Below the pieces are notes generated by a model that searched no databases, was not told the origin of the DNA, and saw only the letters and a program-made list of their open reading frames with translations. Made by a program: the position numbers and the translations under genes. A stretch of DNA of 64,000 nucleotides, from the NCBI GenBank assembly GCA_030440445.1, contig CP098528.1, positions 2,480,001 to 2,544,000 of the forward strand. The letters run 5' to 3'. This document shows positions 52,897-61,252 of the stretch, piece after piece; the stretch's first letter is position 1; each line of letters starts with the position of its first letter. This stretch comes from Halomonas sp. KG2 (GTDB taxonomy: Bacteria; Pseudomonadota; Gammaproteobacteria; Pseudomonadales; Halomonadaceae).

Positions 52897-53552
52897 AGGT
52901 GCTAATTATCGATAACTACGACTCCTTCACCTATAACTTGTATCAGTTTATTGGTGAGATTTTAACCACCGAGAAGAACCGCGGCGAACTGCCTCATTTC
53001 GAGATTATTGTTAAGCGCAACAATCAAATCGACTTCAAAGCGATAGAAGCCATGGCGCCTGATCGGATTATTATCTCGCCGGGCCCAGGCTCGCCGGATG
53101 ATCCGCGTTACTTTGGCGTCTGCGCCGACGTCATCGAGAAGCTCGGCAAAACCACACCACTGTTGGGCGTGTGCCTGGGCATGCAGGGCATTGTTCACGT
53201 TTTTGGCGGCAAGGTGGTAAAAGCGCCTCTGCCGATGCACGGCAAAATCAGTCCGATCAATCACAACAATCACTCGGTATTTAATGGCGTACCCGACCAG
53301 CTTGAGGTGATGCGCTATCACTCATTGATTGCCGACGCGTTCACCCTGCCCGACTGCCTGGAAGTGACCGCAACAGTGGGCGCGCTAGGTGCTGACAAGT
53401 TTGAACAACGCAGCCACTGGCAAGCAGTGGGTGAGTTTGAATTAATGGGCGTAAAGCACCGTGACTACCCCATTCACGGCATTCAGTTCCACCCCGAATC
53501 GTTTGCCACAGAAGGTGGCAAAGAACTCATTGCTAACTTCTTATTTGCCTGA
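52893..53552 (+). CDS. trpG: Anthranilate synthase component II, glutamine amidotransferase
   Basis: A 219-residue class I amidotransferase: IIDNYDSFTYNLYQFIGE opening, ISPGPGSPDD, nucleophile Cys in GVCLGMQGIVHVFGG and the His/Glu of IQFHPESFATEGG. It supplies ammonia from glutamine to TrpE. The ATGA overlap with trpE indicates coupled synthesis of the two subunits. Slightly longer than the usual 190-200 because of an insert near residues 27-45. Aminodeoxychorismate synthase PabA is the alternative, but its neighbour argues for TrpG. Confidence 0.9.
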   Translation: MKVLIIDNYDSFTYNLYQFIGEILTTEKNRGELPHFEIIVKRNNQIDFKAIEAMAPDRIIISPGPGSPDDPRYFGVCADVIEKLGKTTPLLGVCLGMQGIVHVFGGKVVKAPLPMHGKISPINHNNHSVFNGVPDQLEVMRYHSLIADAFTLPDCLEVTATVGALGADKFEQRSHWQAVGEFELMGVKHRDYPIHGIQFHPESFATEGGKELIANFLFA

Positions 53553-53567
53553 CCCATCAGGCTTAGC

Positions 53568-53599
53568 GTTGAGATAACTTAGTGTTGAGATAACTCAGC
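53568..53599 (+). repeat. Tandem 16-bp duplication after trpG
   Basis: GTTGAGATAACTTAGT (53568-53583) is followed directly by GTTGAGATAACTCAGC (53584-53599), 14 of 16 identical. It sits just before the trpG/rluF terminator. Confidence 0.7.
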
Positions 53600-53606
53600 G
53601 ACTAAC

Positions 53607-53630
53607 GGCGGGCACTCAGAGCTGCCCGCC
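53607..53630. terminator. Bidirectional hairpin between trpG and the RluF-like gene
   Basis: GGCGGGCA (53607-53614) pairs exactly with TGCCCGCC (53623-53630) over an eight-base loop. It lies between convergent genes; the T-tracts are weak on both sides. Confidence 0.6.
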
Positions 53631-53637
53631 CTACTCT

Positions 53638-54678
53638 CTAACGCTTCCCTTTCGGGCGACCAACACGACCTTTACCCACCGGCCTGGCCCCTGCCTTACC
53701 GTTTTTTCCTGCGCCAGCGGTTTTGCCCCTGGGCTGCGGTTTACCCGAAGCACTGGCTTTTGGGCCAGTTCTCACTTTACCGCTGGCGGTTCTTTTACCC
53801 TTGGGCGGCGGTTTATTGCCAACCGTTTTAGCACCCGGCTTAGCCGGTTTCTGCCGTCCCTGTTTCTGCCGCTCCTTGGTGGCTGTTTTTTTCGGTTTGT
53901 TAGCGCCTGCCCCTGAATTGTAATCAGGCCGTGCTGTCTGGCGCTTTTCAGGCACTGCCTCAGAGCGTTCTGTCAGCGCGACAATCGTATCAATCTCTTT
54001 AGGGGTTAGATCCCGCCAATCGCCCAGAGCCAACCCTTGCAGGGAAACATTCATTATCCGGGTGCGAACAAGCTGGGTGACCTCGTAGCCAAAGTACTCG
54101 CACATACGGCGAATCTGGCGGTTCAACCCTTGCACCAGCGTAATAGTGAACACAAACGTCGACGTTTTGGTCACTTTACACTTTTTAGTCACCTGCCCAA
54201 GGATCGGCACACCCTTTTGCATGCCGGCAACAAATTCATCGGTAATCGGCTTATTGACCGTCACCACATACTCTTTTTCATGATTATTATTAGCGCGCAG
54301 GATTTTATTAACCAGGTCGCCATTATTGGTTAGAAAGATCAGTCCCTGGGAGTCTTTATCCAGACGCCCGATGGGAAAGATGCGCGTGCCGTGTTTCACG
54401 AATTCAACAATATTGTCTTTTTCGCTGGACTCGGTGGTACTGACTATTCCCACCGGCTTATTCAGCGCAATCAGCACCAAATCTTCTTCTTCCTGAGGCT
54501 CAATCTCTTGACCGTTGACCTTAACCAGATCACCCGGTACCACTTGGTCGCCTGTCGTTGCCCGACGCCCATTAATCCAAACGTTGCCTTGTTCAACATA
54601 GCGGTCCGCCTCTCGGCGAGAACACAAACCGCTTTCGCTGATGTATTTATTGATGCGGGTAGATTTTCGTAACGACAT
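53638..54678 (-). CDS. Pseudouridine synthase, RluF-like, with basic C-terminal tail
   Basis: A 346-residue RsuA/RluB/E/F-type enzyme: N-terminal S4 RNA-binding domain ([23 protein letters not shown]), catalytic core with the Asp in [20 protein letters not shown], then [25 protein letters not shown]. These residues fit 23S rRNA pseudouridine-2604 synthase RluF. After residue 240 it carries about 100 residues of low-complexity Lys/Arg/Gly/Ala/Pro ([20 protein letters not shown]..., RPKGKR at the end), a long tail of the kind found in some Halomonas RsuA proteins, presumably binding RNA or ribosome. Convergent with trpG. Confidence 0.85.
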   Translation of the reverse strand: MSLRKSTRINKYISESGLCSRREADRYVEQGNVWINGRRATTGDQVVPGDLVKVNGQEIEPQEEEDLVLIALNKPVGIVSTTESSEKDNIVEFVKHGTRIFPIGRLDKDSQGLIFLTNNGDLVNKILRANNNHEKEYVVTVNKPITDEFVAGMQKGVPILGQVTKKCKVTKTSTFVFTITLVQGLNRQIRRMCEYFGYEVTQLVRTRIMNVSLQGLALGDWRDLTPKEIDTIVALTERSEAVPEKRQTARPDYNSGAGANKPKKTATKERQKQGRQKPAKPGAKTVGNKPPPKGKRTASGKVRTGPKASASGKPQPRGKTAGAGKNGKAGARPVGKGRVGRPKGKR

Positions 54679-54745
54679 AAAACGCCATAGGCAAAAGTGT
54701 GGTGAAGTGATTAAGCAAATTCAAAAACTAACGGTAAAAGCCCAT

Positions 54746-55291
54746 CTAGAAGCCGGAGCCAGGCTGTTTAAGAAACTCAATTTCGGCTGGCGTAGATACC
54801 CGGCCCAACACGTCGTTACGGTGAGGATAACGATCAAAGCGGTCAATGATCGCTTTGTGGCGAATCTCGAAATCCAGATTGTTCTCTAACCCAGGCTGAT
54901 CAAACAGCTGCATTGCCACCTCATGAATAGCGGCAGACTCACTGTGCATATAAGGCATGTATAAAAAACTACGCTCGACGGGAGCCAGTTCGTTATCCAC
55001 CGCTAAAGCAACCGCTTCCTGTGCAAGCGCTAAGGCTAACGCGTCACTGGCGAAGGCTTGCGGGTGGTCACGGTAGATATTGCGAGAAAACTGGTCCAAC
55101 ACAATAATTTCAGCCAGCCTACCCTGGGCGGTACTGCGCCACTCATAACACTCACAGGCGGCCGCTTTGGTCAGCAATGAGCCAAACCGCTGGGTAATCT
55201 GCTGATCCATCGATGTGTCTTTTTTAAACCACTGCTCTGGCGTCAATTCATTGAACCAAAACGACAGTACTGACTGAGCATCCTGTATCAT
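54746..55291 (-). CDS. DUF924 family protein
   Basis: A 181-residue DUF924 (YpbG/TPR-like helical) protein: VLSFWFNELTPEQWFKKDTSMDQQITQRF at the start, AEIIVLDQFSRNIYRD and YMPYMHSESAAIHE in the middle, and FDRYPHRNDVLGR near the end are family signatures. The ATG at 55291 has a G-rich stretch upstream; a TTG four codons earlier extends the frame. Members are uncharacterised but widespread in proteobacteria. It is on the same strand as ppc upstream with a hairpin between. Confidence 0.9.
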   Translation of the reverse strand: MIQDAQSVLSFWFNELTPEQWFKKDTSMDQQITQRFGSLLTKAAACECYEWRSTAQGRLAEIIVLDQFSRNIYRDHPQAFASDALALALAQEAVALAVDNELAPVERSFLYMPYMHSESAAIHEVAMQLFDQPGLENNLDFEIRHKAIIDRFDRYPHRNDVLGRVSTPAEIEFLKQPGSGF

Positions 55292-55324
55292 CGCGCCCCC
55301 CAATTCCTAGTAAGGTGATGACCA

Positions 55325-55347
55325 CGCCGCCACACGCAGTGGCGGCG
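55325..55347. terminator. Hairpin after ppc
   Basis: CGCCGCCA (55325-55332) and TGGCGGCG (55340-55347) form a perfect 8-bp stem ten bases after the ppc stop (minus strand). No clear T-tract follows. Confidence 0.55.
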
Positions 55348-55356
55348 CACTCTTTG

Positions 55357-58005
55357 TTAGCCTGTATTGCGTAACCCTGCTGCAATACCTGCCATGGTCA
55401 CCATGAGCGCACGTGAGAGGTCTGCGCTAATGGCACCATCGGCGTCCCGATTACGCTGCAGAAGCTCCGCTTGCAAGCCATGAAGCGGGTCGATGTAAGG
55501 ATTGCGCACATCAATTGCTTGGCGAATAAGTGGGGTGTTTTCAAGCAGCTTCTCTTGCTGAAGGATATCCAGCACGACGTTTTCAAGCCGTTCAAAACGC
55601 TCACGTAGCTTCTTGCCCAGCGCTTTCAGCGAAGGCTCATCGACTAAGCGATGTTCATAGTAGGCTGCAATCGCTACGTCCGCTTTGGCCAGCAGCATCT
55701 CTAACATATCGAGATAGGTGCCAAAGAACGGCCACTGGCTGCGCATTTCTTGCAACACTTCCCGGCCACCTGGCTGCTCTAGGCGTCGCGAGAACGCCTC
55801 ACCACTGCCCAACCAAGCGGGTAGCATCAAGCGAATCTGTGTCCAGGCAAAAATCCACGGAATCGCTCGTAAGGTTTCGACGCCACCATCCTGGCGACGC
55901 TTGGTTGGCCGAGAGCCGAGCGGCAGCCTGCCCAGCGCTCCTTCCGGCGTGACAGCACGGAAATACGGGACAAAATCGGGGTCTTCACGCACTACGCCCA
56001 CATAGGCGGCATGGGCCACTTTGGCCAGTTGGTCCATCTCTTCACGCCACTGAGGCTCAGGTGCGGGCGGTGGCAATAGCGTCGCTTCCATGACCGCGCA
56101 AGCGTAAATTTCCATAGAGCGCAGCGCGATATCTGGCTGACCAAACTTAAAGCGAATCATCTCACCTTGCTCGGTCACCCGTAGGCTGCCATTCACCGAG
56201 CCCGGCGGCTGGGAGAGAATCGCCGCATGCGCAGGGCCGCCGCCACGGCCAACAGTGCCACCCCGGCCATGGAAAAGTGTCAAATCTACGCCATGTTTGT
56301 CACATACATCGACTAACGACTCTTGAGCACGGTACTGCGCCCAGGCAGCAGCAAGCTGCCCGGCGTCTTTAGCCGAGTCTGAATAGCCAATCATGACCTC
56401 TTGACGGTCTTTCGCCAGAGCGCGGTAACCCGGTAGCGCCAGCAATTGGTCAATGACATCGCCCGCATGGTCAAGGTCGTTCAGGGTTTCAAACAGCGGC
56501 GCAATGGGCAGCGTGACTTGGCCACCCACCTCTTTCATCAATAGCGCAACGGTTAATACGTCCGAAGGCTCGGCAGCCATGGAGATAATATAAGTACCCA
56601 ACGCTTCAGCATGCTCTTGAGCGATCACTTTAAAGGTATCGAGCACTTCGCGGGATTCTGCCGAGCACTCCCAACGGCGTGGGATCAGCGGCCGACTTGA
56701 TTCAAGCTCTGCGAGCAGGAACTCTTGGCGCTGTGCTTCGTTCCAGTCCTGGTAGTGCCCCAAGCCTAGTGCACTGGTGAGCTCTTCCATTACCTGGGCA
56801 TGGCGACTGGCCTCCTGGCGCAAGTCAAGTTTGGTCAGCGTGACGCCGAACACCGCCACGCGGCGCAAGGTATCAAGCAGCGCACCGTTAGCAATAGTGT
56901 CCAGCCCGACATCACACAGCGAGCGGTAACATGCCAGCAGCGGCGCATAGAGCTGGTCGCGGGTTTCAATAATTGGTCCGCCGTCATAGTTGCGGCCATC
57001 CAGCTCTGCTTTTGCCCAGTCGCGTGTGGCTTCCATTTTATTCAGCAGACGCTTGAGTAGCTCACGGTAAGGCTCAGCAACTTCTCCTACCTCTGCCTTC
57101 AAAGCGCTGTTGGCTTTCCACATTGAAAGCTCGGTTTTCAGCTGCTCAAGATCGCGCAAATAGAGATCGGCGGCCATCCATCGGCCCAATAACAGCACCT
57201 CTCGCGTCACCCGCGCGGTGACATTGGGATTGCCATCGCGGTCACCGCCCATCCAGGAAGCGTAGCGAATGGGCGCAGCATCCAACGGCAAGCGCTCTCC
57301 GGCAGTATCGAGTAATAAATTATCTAAATCGCGATGGAAGTCTGGAACCGCCTGCCATAAGGAGTTTTCGATAACCGCGAAACCCCATTTGGCCTCATCA
57401 ACGGGGGTTGGCCGCTCATGACGAATCTCATCGGTATGCCACGCCTGACTGATCAACTCTTCCAGGCGCCCCTGGGCGCGGGTTCCACGCTCTGGGTAGT
57501 CTTCAGAGCTTTCAATCGCGGTTAGGCACTCGTCGATAGCATCATATTTCTGAATCAACGTGCGGCGAATTACTTCTGTGGGGTGGGCAGTCAGCACTAG
57601 TTCAACGCGCATACTGGCCAGGGTTTCTACTAGCTTACGGGGCGAATTACCCGCCTGCTGTGCACGGCTTAGCAGCTCACCCAGTACTGGCTGGGAGCCT
57701 GGCTTGTAGTCTTCCACCCGGCGAAAGCGTGCCCGATAGTGCTGCTCAGCAATATTGGCAAGGTTCAAAAACTGGTTAAACGCGCGCGTCACAGGCAGCA
57801 GGTCGCGTTCGGGCAACTGGCGTAGATACTCAATAAGCTCACGCTGCTGCAATGAATCGCCCTGACGTCCCTGCTTGGCATGGGCACGAATTGTTTCAAT
57901 TTTATCAACAAACGACTGGCCTAAATCATCGGCAATCGTACGGCCCAGGCTATCACCGAGAATACGTACGTTATCTCGTAGCGATTCGTGTAGGTCGTGA
58001 CTCAT
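55357..58005 (-). CDS. ppc: Phosphoenolpyruvate carboxylase
   Basis: An 882-residue enzyme of normal family length. VLTAHPTEVIRRTLIQKY contains the essential His, GGDRDGNPNVTARV is the PEP-binding region, and FHGRGGTVGRGGGPAHAAILSQPPGSVNG and MIGYSDSAKDAG are the GRGGxxGR-type signatures; the C-terminus ends NTG as expected. It carboxylates PEP to oxaloacetate for anaplerosis. I use ATG 58005, eight bases after AAGGAGG; an earlier ATG at 58011 is too close to it. Tandem 14-mers separate it from mazG upstream. Confidence 0.96.
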   Translation of the reverse strand: MSHDLHESLRDNVRILGDSLGRTIADDLGQSFVDKIETIRAHAKQGRQGDSLQQRELIEYLRQLPERDLLPVTRAFNQFLNLANIAEQHYRARFRRVEDYKPGSQPVLGELLSRAQQAGNSPRKLVETLASMRVELVLTAHPTEVIRRTLIQKYDAIDECLTAIESSEDYPERGTRAQGRLEELISQAWHTDEIRHERPTPVDEAKWGFAVIENSLWQAVPDFHRDLDNLLLDTAGERLPLDAAPIRYASWMGGDRDGNPNVTARVTREVLLLGRWMAADLYLRDLEQLKTELSMWKANSALKAEVGEVAEPYRELLKRLLNKMEATRDWAKAELDGRNYDGGPIIETRDQLYAPLLACYRSLCDVGLDTIANGALLDTLRRVAVFGVTLTKLDLRQEASRHAQVMEELTSALGLGHYQDWNEAQRQEFLLAELESSRPLIPRRWECSAESREVLDTFKVIAQEHAEALGTYIISMAAEPSDVLTVALLMKEVGGQVTLPIAPLFETLNDLDHAGDVIDQLLALPGYRALAKDRQEVMIGYSDSAKDAGQLAAAWAQYRAQESLVDVCDKHGVDLTLFHGRGGTVGRGGGPAHAAILSQPPGSVNGSLRVTEQGEMIRFKFGQPDIALRSMEIYACAVMEATLLPPPAPEPQWREEMDQLAKVAHAAYVGVVREDPDFVPYFRAVTPEGALGRLPLGSRPTKRRQDGGVETLRAIPWIFAWTQIRLMLPAWLGSGEAFSRRLEQPGGREVLQEMRSQWPFFGTYLDMLEMLLAKADVAIAAYYEHRLVDEPSLKALGKKLRERFERLENVVLDILQQEKLLENTPLIRQAIDVRNPYIDPLHGLQAELLQRNRDADGAISADLSRALMVTMAGIAAGLRNTG

Positions 58006-58033
58006 TGGCATGGCCTCCTTACGGGGTCGCATT

Positions 58034-58075
58034 AGTTGTTAAAAGTCAGTTGTTAAAAATCAGTTGTTAAGGGGT
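58034..58075 (-). repeat. Tandem 14-bp repeats between mazG and ppc
   Basis: AGTTGTTAAAAGTC, AGTTGTTAAAAATC and AGTTGTTAAGGGGT follow one another at 58034-58075; the mazG stop codon lies in the last copy. Two copies are 13/14 identical. Confidence 0.75.
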
Positions 58076-58906
58076 AAGCGTTTTTTCTTGTGCTTTAGCG
58101 GCTTGCCAATGGGTTTCCATTTCATCCAGCGAGGCGTCGGTTAACGGACGCGCATCAGCGGCAAGCTCGCGCTCTACGTAGCGAAAGCGGCGCTCAAATT
58201 TGCTATTTGTGGTACGCAAACACTGTTCGGGGTCGGCACCCAGTGTGCGAGCTAAATTCGTCACTGCAAACAGTAAGTCACCGACTTCTTCTTGAGCGTG
58301 CTGGCGATTACCCTCGGCAAGGGCTTCTTCAACTTCAGCGAGCTCTTCTCTGATTTTGTCCAGCACACCGCTGGCATCCGGCCAGTCGAACCCGACCCTG
58401 GCGGCACGCTTCGAGAGTTTAGCAGCACGACTGAGCGCAGGTAGCGTACGTGGCACATCGTCAAGTACAGAGGGCGTGCTTTGCTGCGAACGCTCAGCAC
58501 GCTCATCGGCCTTAAGCGCTTCCCAGCGTGAATTAACGTGCTGAGTTTGTACGTCCTCGGCACTCACTCCAGGTGGGCGCCGTGATGCTAGCGTGCCATC
58601 AGGAAATACATGCGGATGACGGCGCAACATCTTTGCGGTCAATGTATCAACGATATCGTGAAAGTCGAAGCGCTGCTCTTCAGCACCAAACTGGGCGTAA
58701 TAGACTACTTGGAACAGCAGGTCACCCAACTCGCCGGGCAATTCATCAAAAGCACGTCGTTCAATAGCGTCAGCCACTTCGTAAGCTTCTTCCAGCGTAT
58801 GGGGCACAATGCTGTCCCAATCCTGCTTAATATCCCAAGGACACCCCAGTTCCGCATTGCGAAGTACCGACATCAATGTCAGTAGATCCTCTACGCTGTA
58901 ACGCAT
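58067..58906 (-). CDS. mazG: Nucleoside triphosphate pyrophosphohydrolase MazG
   Basis: A 279-residue protein with two MazG domains. The first (about 1-115) has LRNAELGCPWDIKQDWDSIVPHTLEEAYEVADAIE and GDLLFQVVYYAQFGAEE; the second (about 145-270) has KREELAEVEEALAEGN-like IREELAEVEEALAEGN with QEEVGDLLFAVTNLARTLGADPEQCL. The acidic EExxE...D pattern that binds Mg is visible in both. Its start overlaps the relA stop by one base. MazG clears (d)NTPs and lowers ppGpp in E. coli, which fits its place after relA. Confidence 0.93.
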   Translation of the reverse strand: MRYSVEDLLTLMSVLRNAELGCPWDIKQDWDSIVPHTLEEAYEVADAIERRAFDELPGELGDLLFQVVYYAQFGAEEQRFDFHDIVDTLTAKMLRRHPHVFPDGTLASRRPPGVSAEDVQTQHVNSRWEALKADERAERSQQSTPSVLDDVPRTLPALSRAAKLSKRAARVGFDWPDASGVLDKIREELAEVEEALAEGNRQHAQEEVGDLLFAVTNLARTLGADPEQCLRTTNSKFERRFRYVERELAADARPLTDASLDEMETHWQAAKAQEKTLTP

Positions 58907-61191
58907 CAGGCGCCTCCTCTTCGGACGTTTTTCTCTGGGTCGGCATTGCGCAGGCGACGCACTTCCGTCACGTTGGGCAACTGCTGGATACGCGAAAACA
59001 ATCGGCCTAGCGCTTCAAGACCGTCAACTTCCAGCGTGATGCGCAGTCGCGCGATACCCTCGTCGGTATCTGTCAGTGTATTCACTGCTAACACATTGAC
59101 CTTCTCGTTGCCGAGTAGTCCGGTCACGTCGCGTAGTAAGCCAGAGCGATCCCAGGCTTGAATTTCAATAGTGACGGGATAACGAGTATGGGCACGTTCG
59201 CCCCACTCTACTTCGATAATGCGCTGGGGCTCTTCCATGCGCAATTGAAGGATGTTGCTGCAGTCCTGACGATGGACGGTGACCCCGCGACCTTGAGTAA
59301 TAAAGCCAACAATCGGTTCGCCTGGCACTGGCCGACAGCAATTCGCCATGCTGGTTTTTAAGTTACCGACCCCCAGCACGGTAATGTCGCTTTTAGTCGC
59401 TTTGCTTGGCTGACGGCGTGGCTTCGCCAGCAGCCGATCTAACTGCTCTTGGTCGTCCGTTTCACCAAACAACTGCTGGGCTTGATGAAGCACTTGACCG
59501 ATACGCAGGTCGCCCGCGCCAAGCGCCGCATACATATCATCGGCGTTTTGGTAGTTAACGGCACCGGCAAGCTTAGCAAGATCAAGCCCTTCAACATCCA
59601 AACGGCGCATCTCTCGCTCGAATAGCGCCCGCCCTTCGTCTAGGTTCTGGTCTCGTGCTTGGTACTTAAACCATGCCTGAATCTTCGCCCGCGCGCGTGA
59701 GGTGCGCACATAGCCCAAACTGGGGTTTAACCAGTCGCGGCTGGGGCCGCCTTTGGTGGCCGTTAAAATCTCGACTTGCTGGCCGGTTTTTAACTTATAG
59801 GTAAGCGGTACTATCCGACCATTAATCTTGGCACCACGGCAGCGGTGACCAATTTCAGTATGCACGCGATAAGCGAAGTCGATAGGCGTTGCAATACGCG
59901 GCAGGTCAATAACATGACCATCGGGGGTGAACACATAGATGCGGTCTGGCGCAACGTCGCTTGAAAGACCTTCACGCAGGTCGCCAAAGCCACCCACTTC
60001 ATCCTGCCACTCAAGCACTTGGCGCAACCAGGCAATCTTTTCTTCATAACTACGGCTTTTGGCGTTGGTATCATGCCCTTTATACCGCCAGTGTGCGCAC
60101 ACGCCTAATTCTGCTTCGTCATGCATAGCAAAGGTGCGAATCTGGATTTCCAGCACCTTATTTTCTGGCCCCATCACCGCGGTATGCAGCGACTGGTAGC
60201 CGTTTTTCTTCGGGTTGGCGATATAGTCATCAAATTCGTTGGGCACATGGTGCCAACGAGAGTGAACAATTCCGAGTACGGTATAGCAATCGGCTACATC
60301 AGGTACCAAGATGCGCACTGCGCGCACGTCGTGCACCTGGGAAAAATCAATCCGTTTGCGCTTCATTTTGCGCCAGATTGAGTAAATGTGCTTGGCTCGC
60401 CCATCGACATCGTAGTGATGAATATTCTGGGCTTCCATCAAGCTCTTGATGGTTTCCACCACGTCATGAATATAGCGATCACGATCTAAGCGCTTTTCAG
60501 CTAATAGCTTAGCAATCGCTTTGTACTCATCTTCATGCAGATAGCGAAACGATAGGTCTTCAAGTTCCCACTTGATTTGACCTATCCCAAGTCGATGAGC
60601 CAGCGGCGCATAAATATCAGCCACTTCACGCGCAACTTGTAAGCACTTTTCACGGGGCGCATCTTTTACTTGGCGCAAGGCGCAGGTGCGTTCAGCAATT
60701 TTGATCAGTGCAACGCGTACATCCCCGACCATGTTAACCAGCATTTTGCGCAGGTTTTCCTGCTGGTTATGCTGGCTCATACCATGGTTGGGCGCTAGTG
60801 GGTAGCTAATGGCTGCCATTTGCAAAACGCCGTCAATCAGCTTAGCGACTTCTTCGCCAAACCGTTTGGTAACAGCGTCTATACTCAGCAGCCCTTCGCG
60901 AACCGCGCGATACAGCACGGCAGCCTCAAGGGTTGCTTGATCAAGCTTGAGCTCGGCCAGAATGTCGGCCATCTCCAGCCCCATTCGAAAACTTGAACCT
61001 GGCGAGAGCCACACACGGTGGGTTTGCGGCGCCTCTCGTTCCAACTGTTCAGCAAGCTCGCATGCTTGCAATAGTCGTTCGGGGTCGCGTAGGCGCACAT
61101 CCTCTTGAAGGCGCGCTAACCACTGCTGTATGTCCACCTTTCCGCTTTCGGTAAGCGGCTGGTCTTCACGCACTTTCACCATGACAATCAT
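58906..61191 (-). CDS. relA: GTP pyrophosphokinase RelA
   Basis: A 761-residue long RSH protein. The N-terminal region where an HD hydrolase would sit lacks the His-Asp pair (AAVLYRAVREGLLS), as in monofunctional RelA. The synthetase domain is seen in HDVRAVRILVPDVADCY and ANPKKNGYQSLHTAV; TGS (VFTPDGHVIDLPRIATPIDFAYRVHTEIG) and a C-terminal ACT (IEIQAWDRSGLLRDVTGLLGNE) follow, with a zinc-finger-like region NCCRPVPGEPIVGF. It makes (p)ppGpp on stalled ribosomes. ATG 61191 has AAGGATG upstream; an ATG three codons later is possible. Confidence 0.94.
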   Translation of the reverse strand: MIVMVKVREDQPLTESGKVDIQQWLARLQEDVRLRDPERLLQACELAEQLEREAPQTHRVWLSPGSSFRMGLEMADILAELKLDQATLEAAVLYRAVREGLLSIDAVTKRFGEEVAKLIDGVLQMAAISYPLAPNHGMSQHNQQENLRKMLVNMVGDVRVALIKIAERTCALRQVKDAPREKCLQVAREVADIYAPLAHRLGIGQIKWELEDLSFRYLHEDEYKAIAKLLAEKRLDRDRYIHDVVETIKSLMEAQNIHHYDVDGRAKHIYSIWRKMKRKRIDFSQVHDVRAVRILVPDVADCYTVLGIVHSRWHHVPNEFDDYIANPKKNGYQSLHTAVMGPENKVLEIQIRTFAMHDEAELGVCAHWRYKGHDTNAKSRSYEEKIAWLRQVLEWQDEVGGFGDLREGLSSDVAPDRIYVFTPDGHVIDLPRIATPIDFAYRVHTEIGHRCRGAKINGRIVPLTYKLKTGQQVEILTATKGGPSRDWLNPSLGYVRTSRARAKIQAWFKYQARDQNLDEGRALFEREMRRLDVEGLDLAKLAGAVNYQNADDMYAALGAGDLRIGQVLHQAQQLFGETDDQEQLDRLLAKPRRQPSKATKSDITVLGVGNLKTSMANCCRPVPGEPIVGFITQGRGVTVHRQDCSNILQLRMEEPQRIIEVEWGERAHTRYPVTIEIQAWDRSGLLRDVTGLLGNEKVNVLAVNTLTDTDEGIARLRITLEVDGLEALGRLFSRIQQLPNVTEVRRLRNADPEKNVRRGGA

Positions 61192-61252
61192 TCATCCTTT
61201 CAGGGTGACGGCTAGCCATTTTCCGTCACCGAGGCTTGATGCAATGGGCAGG

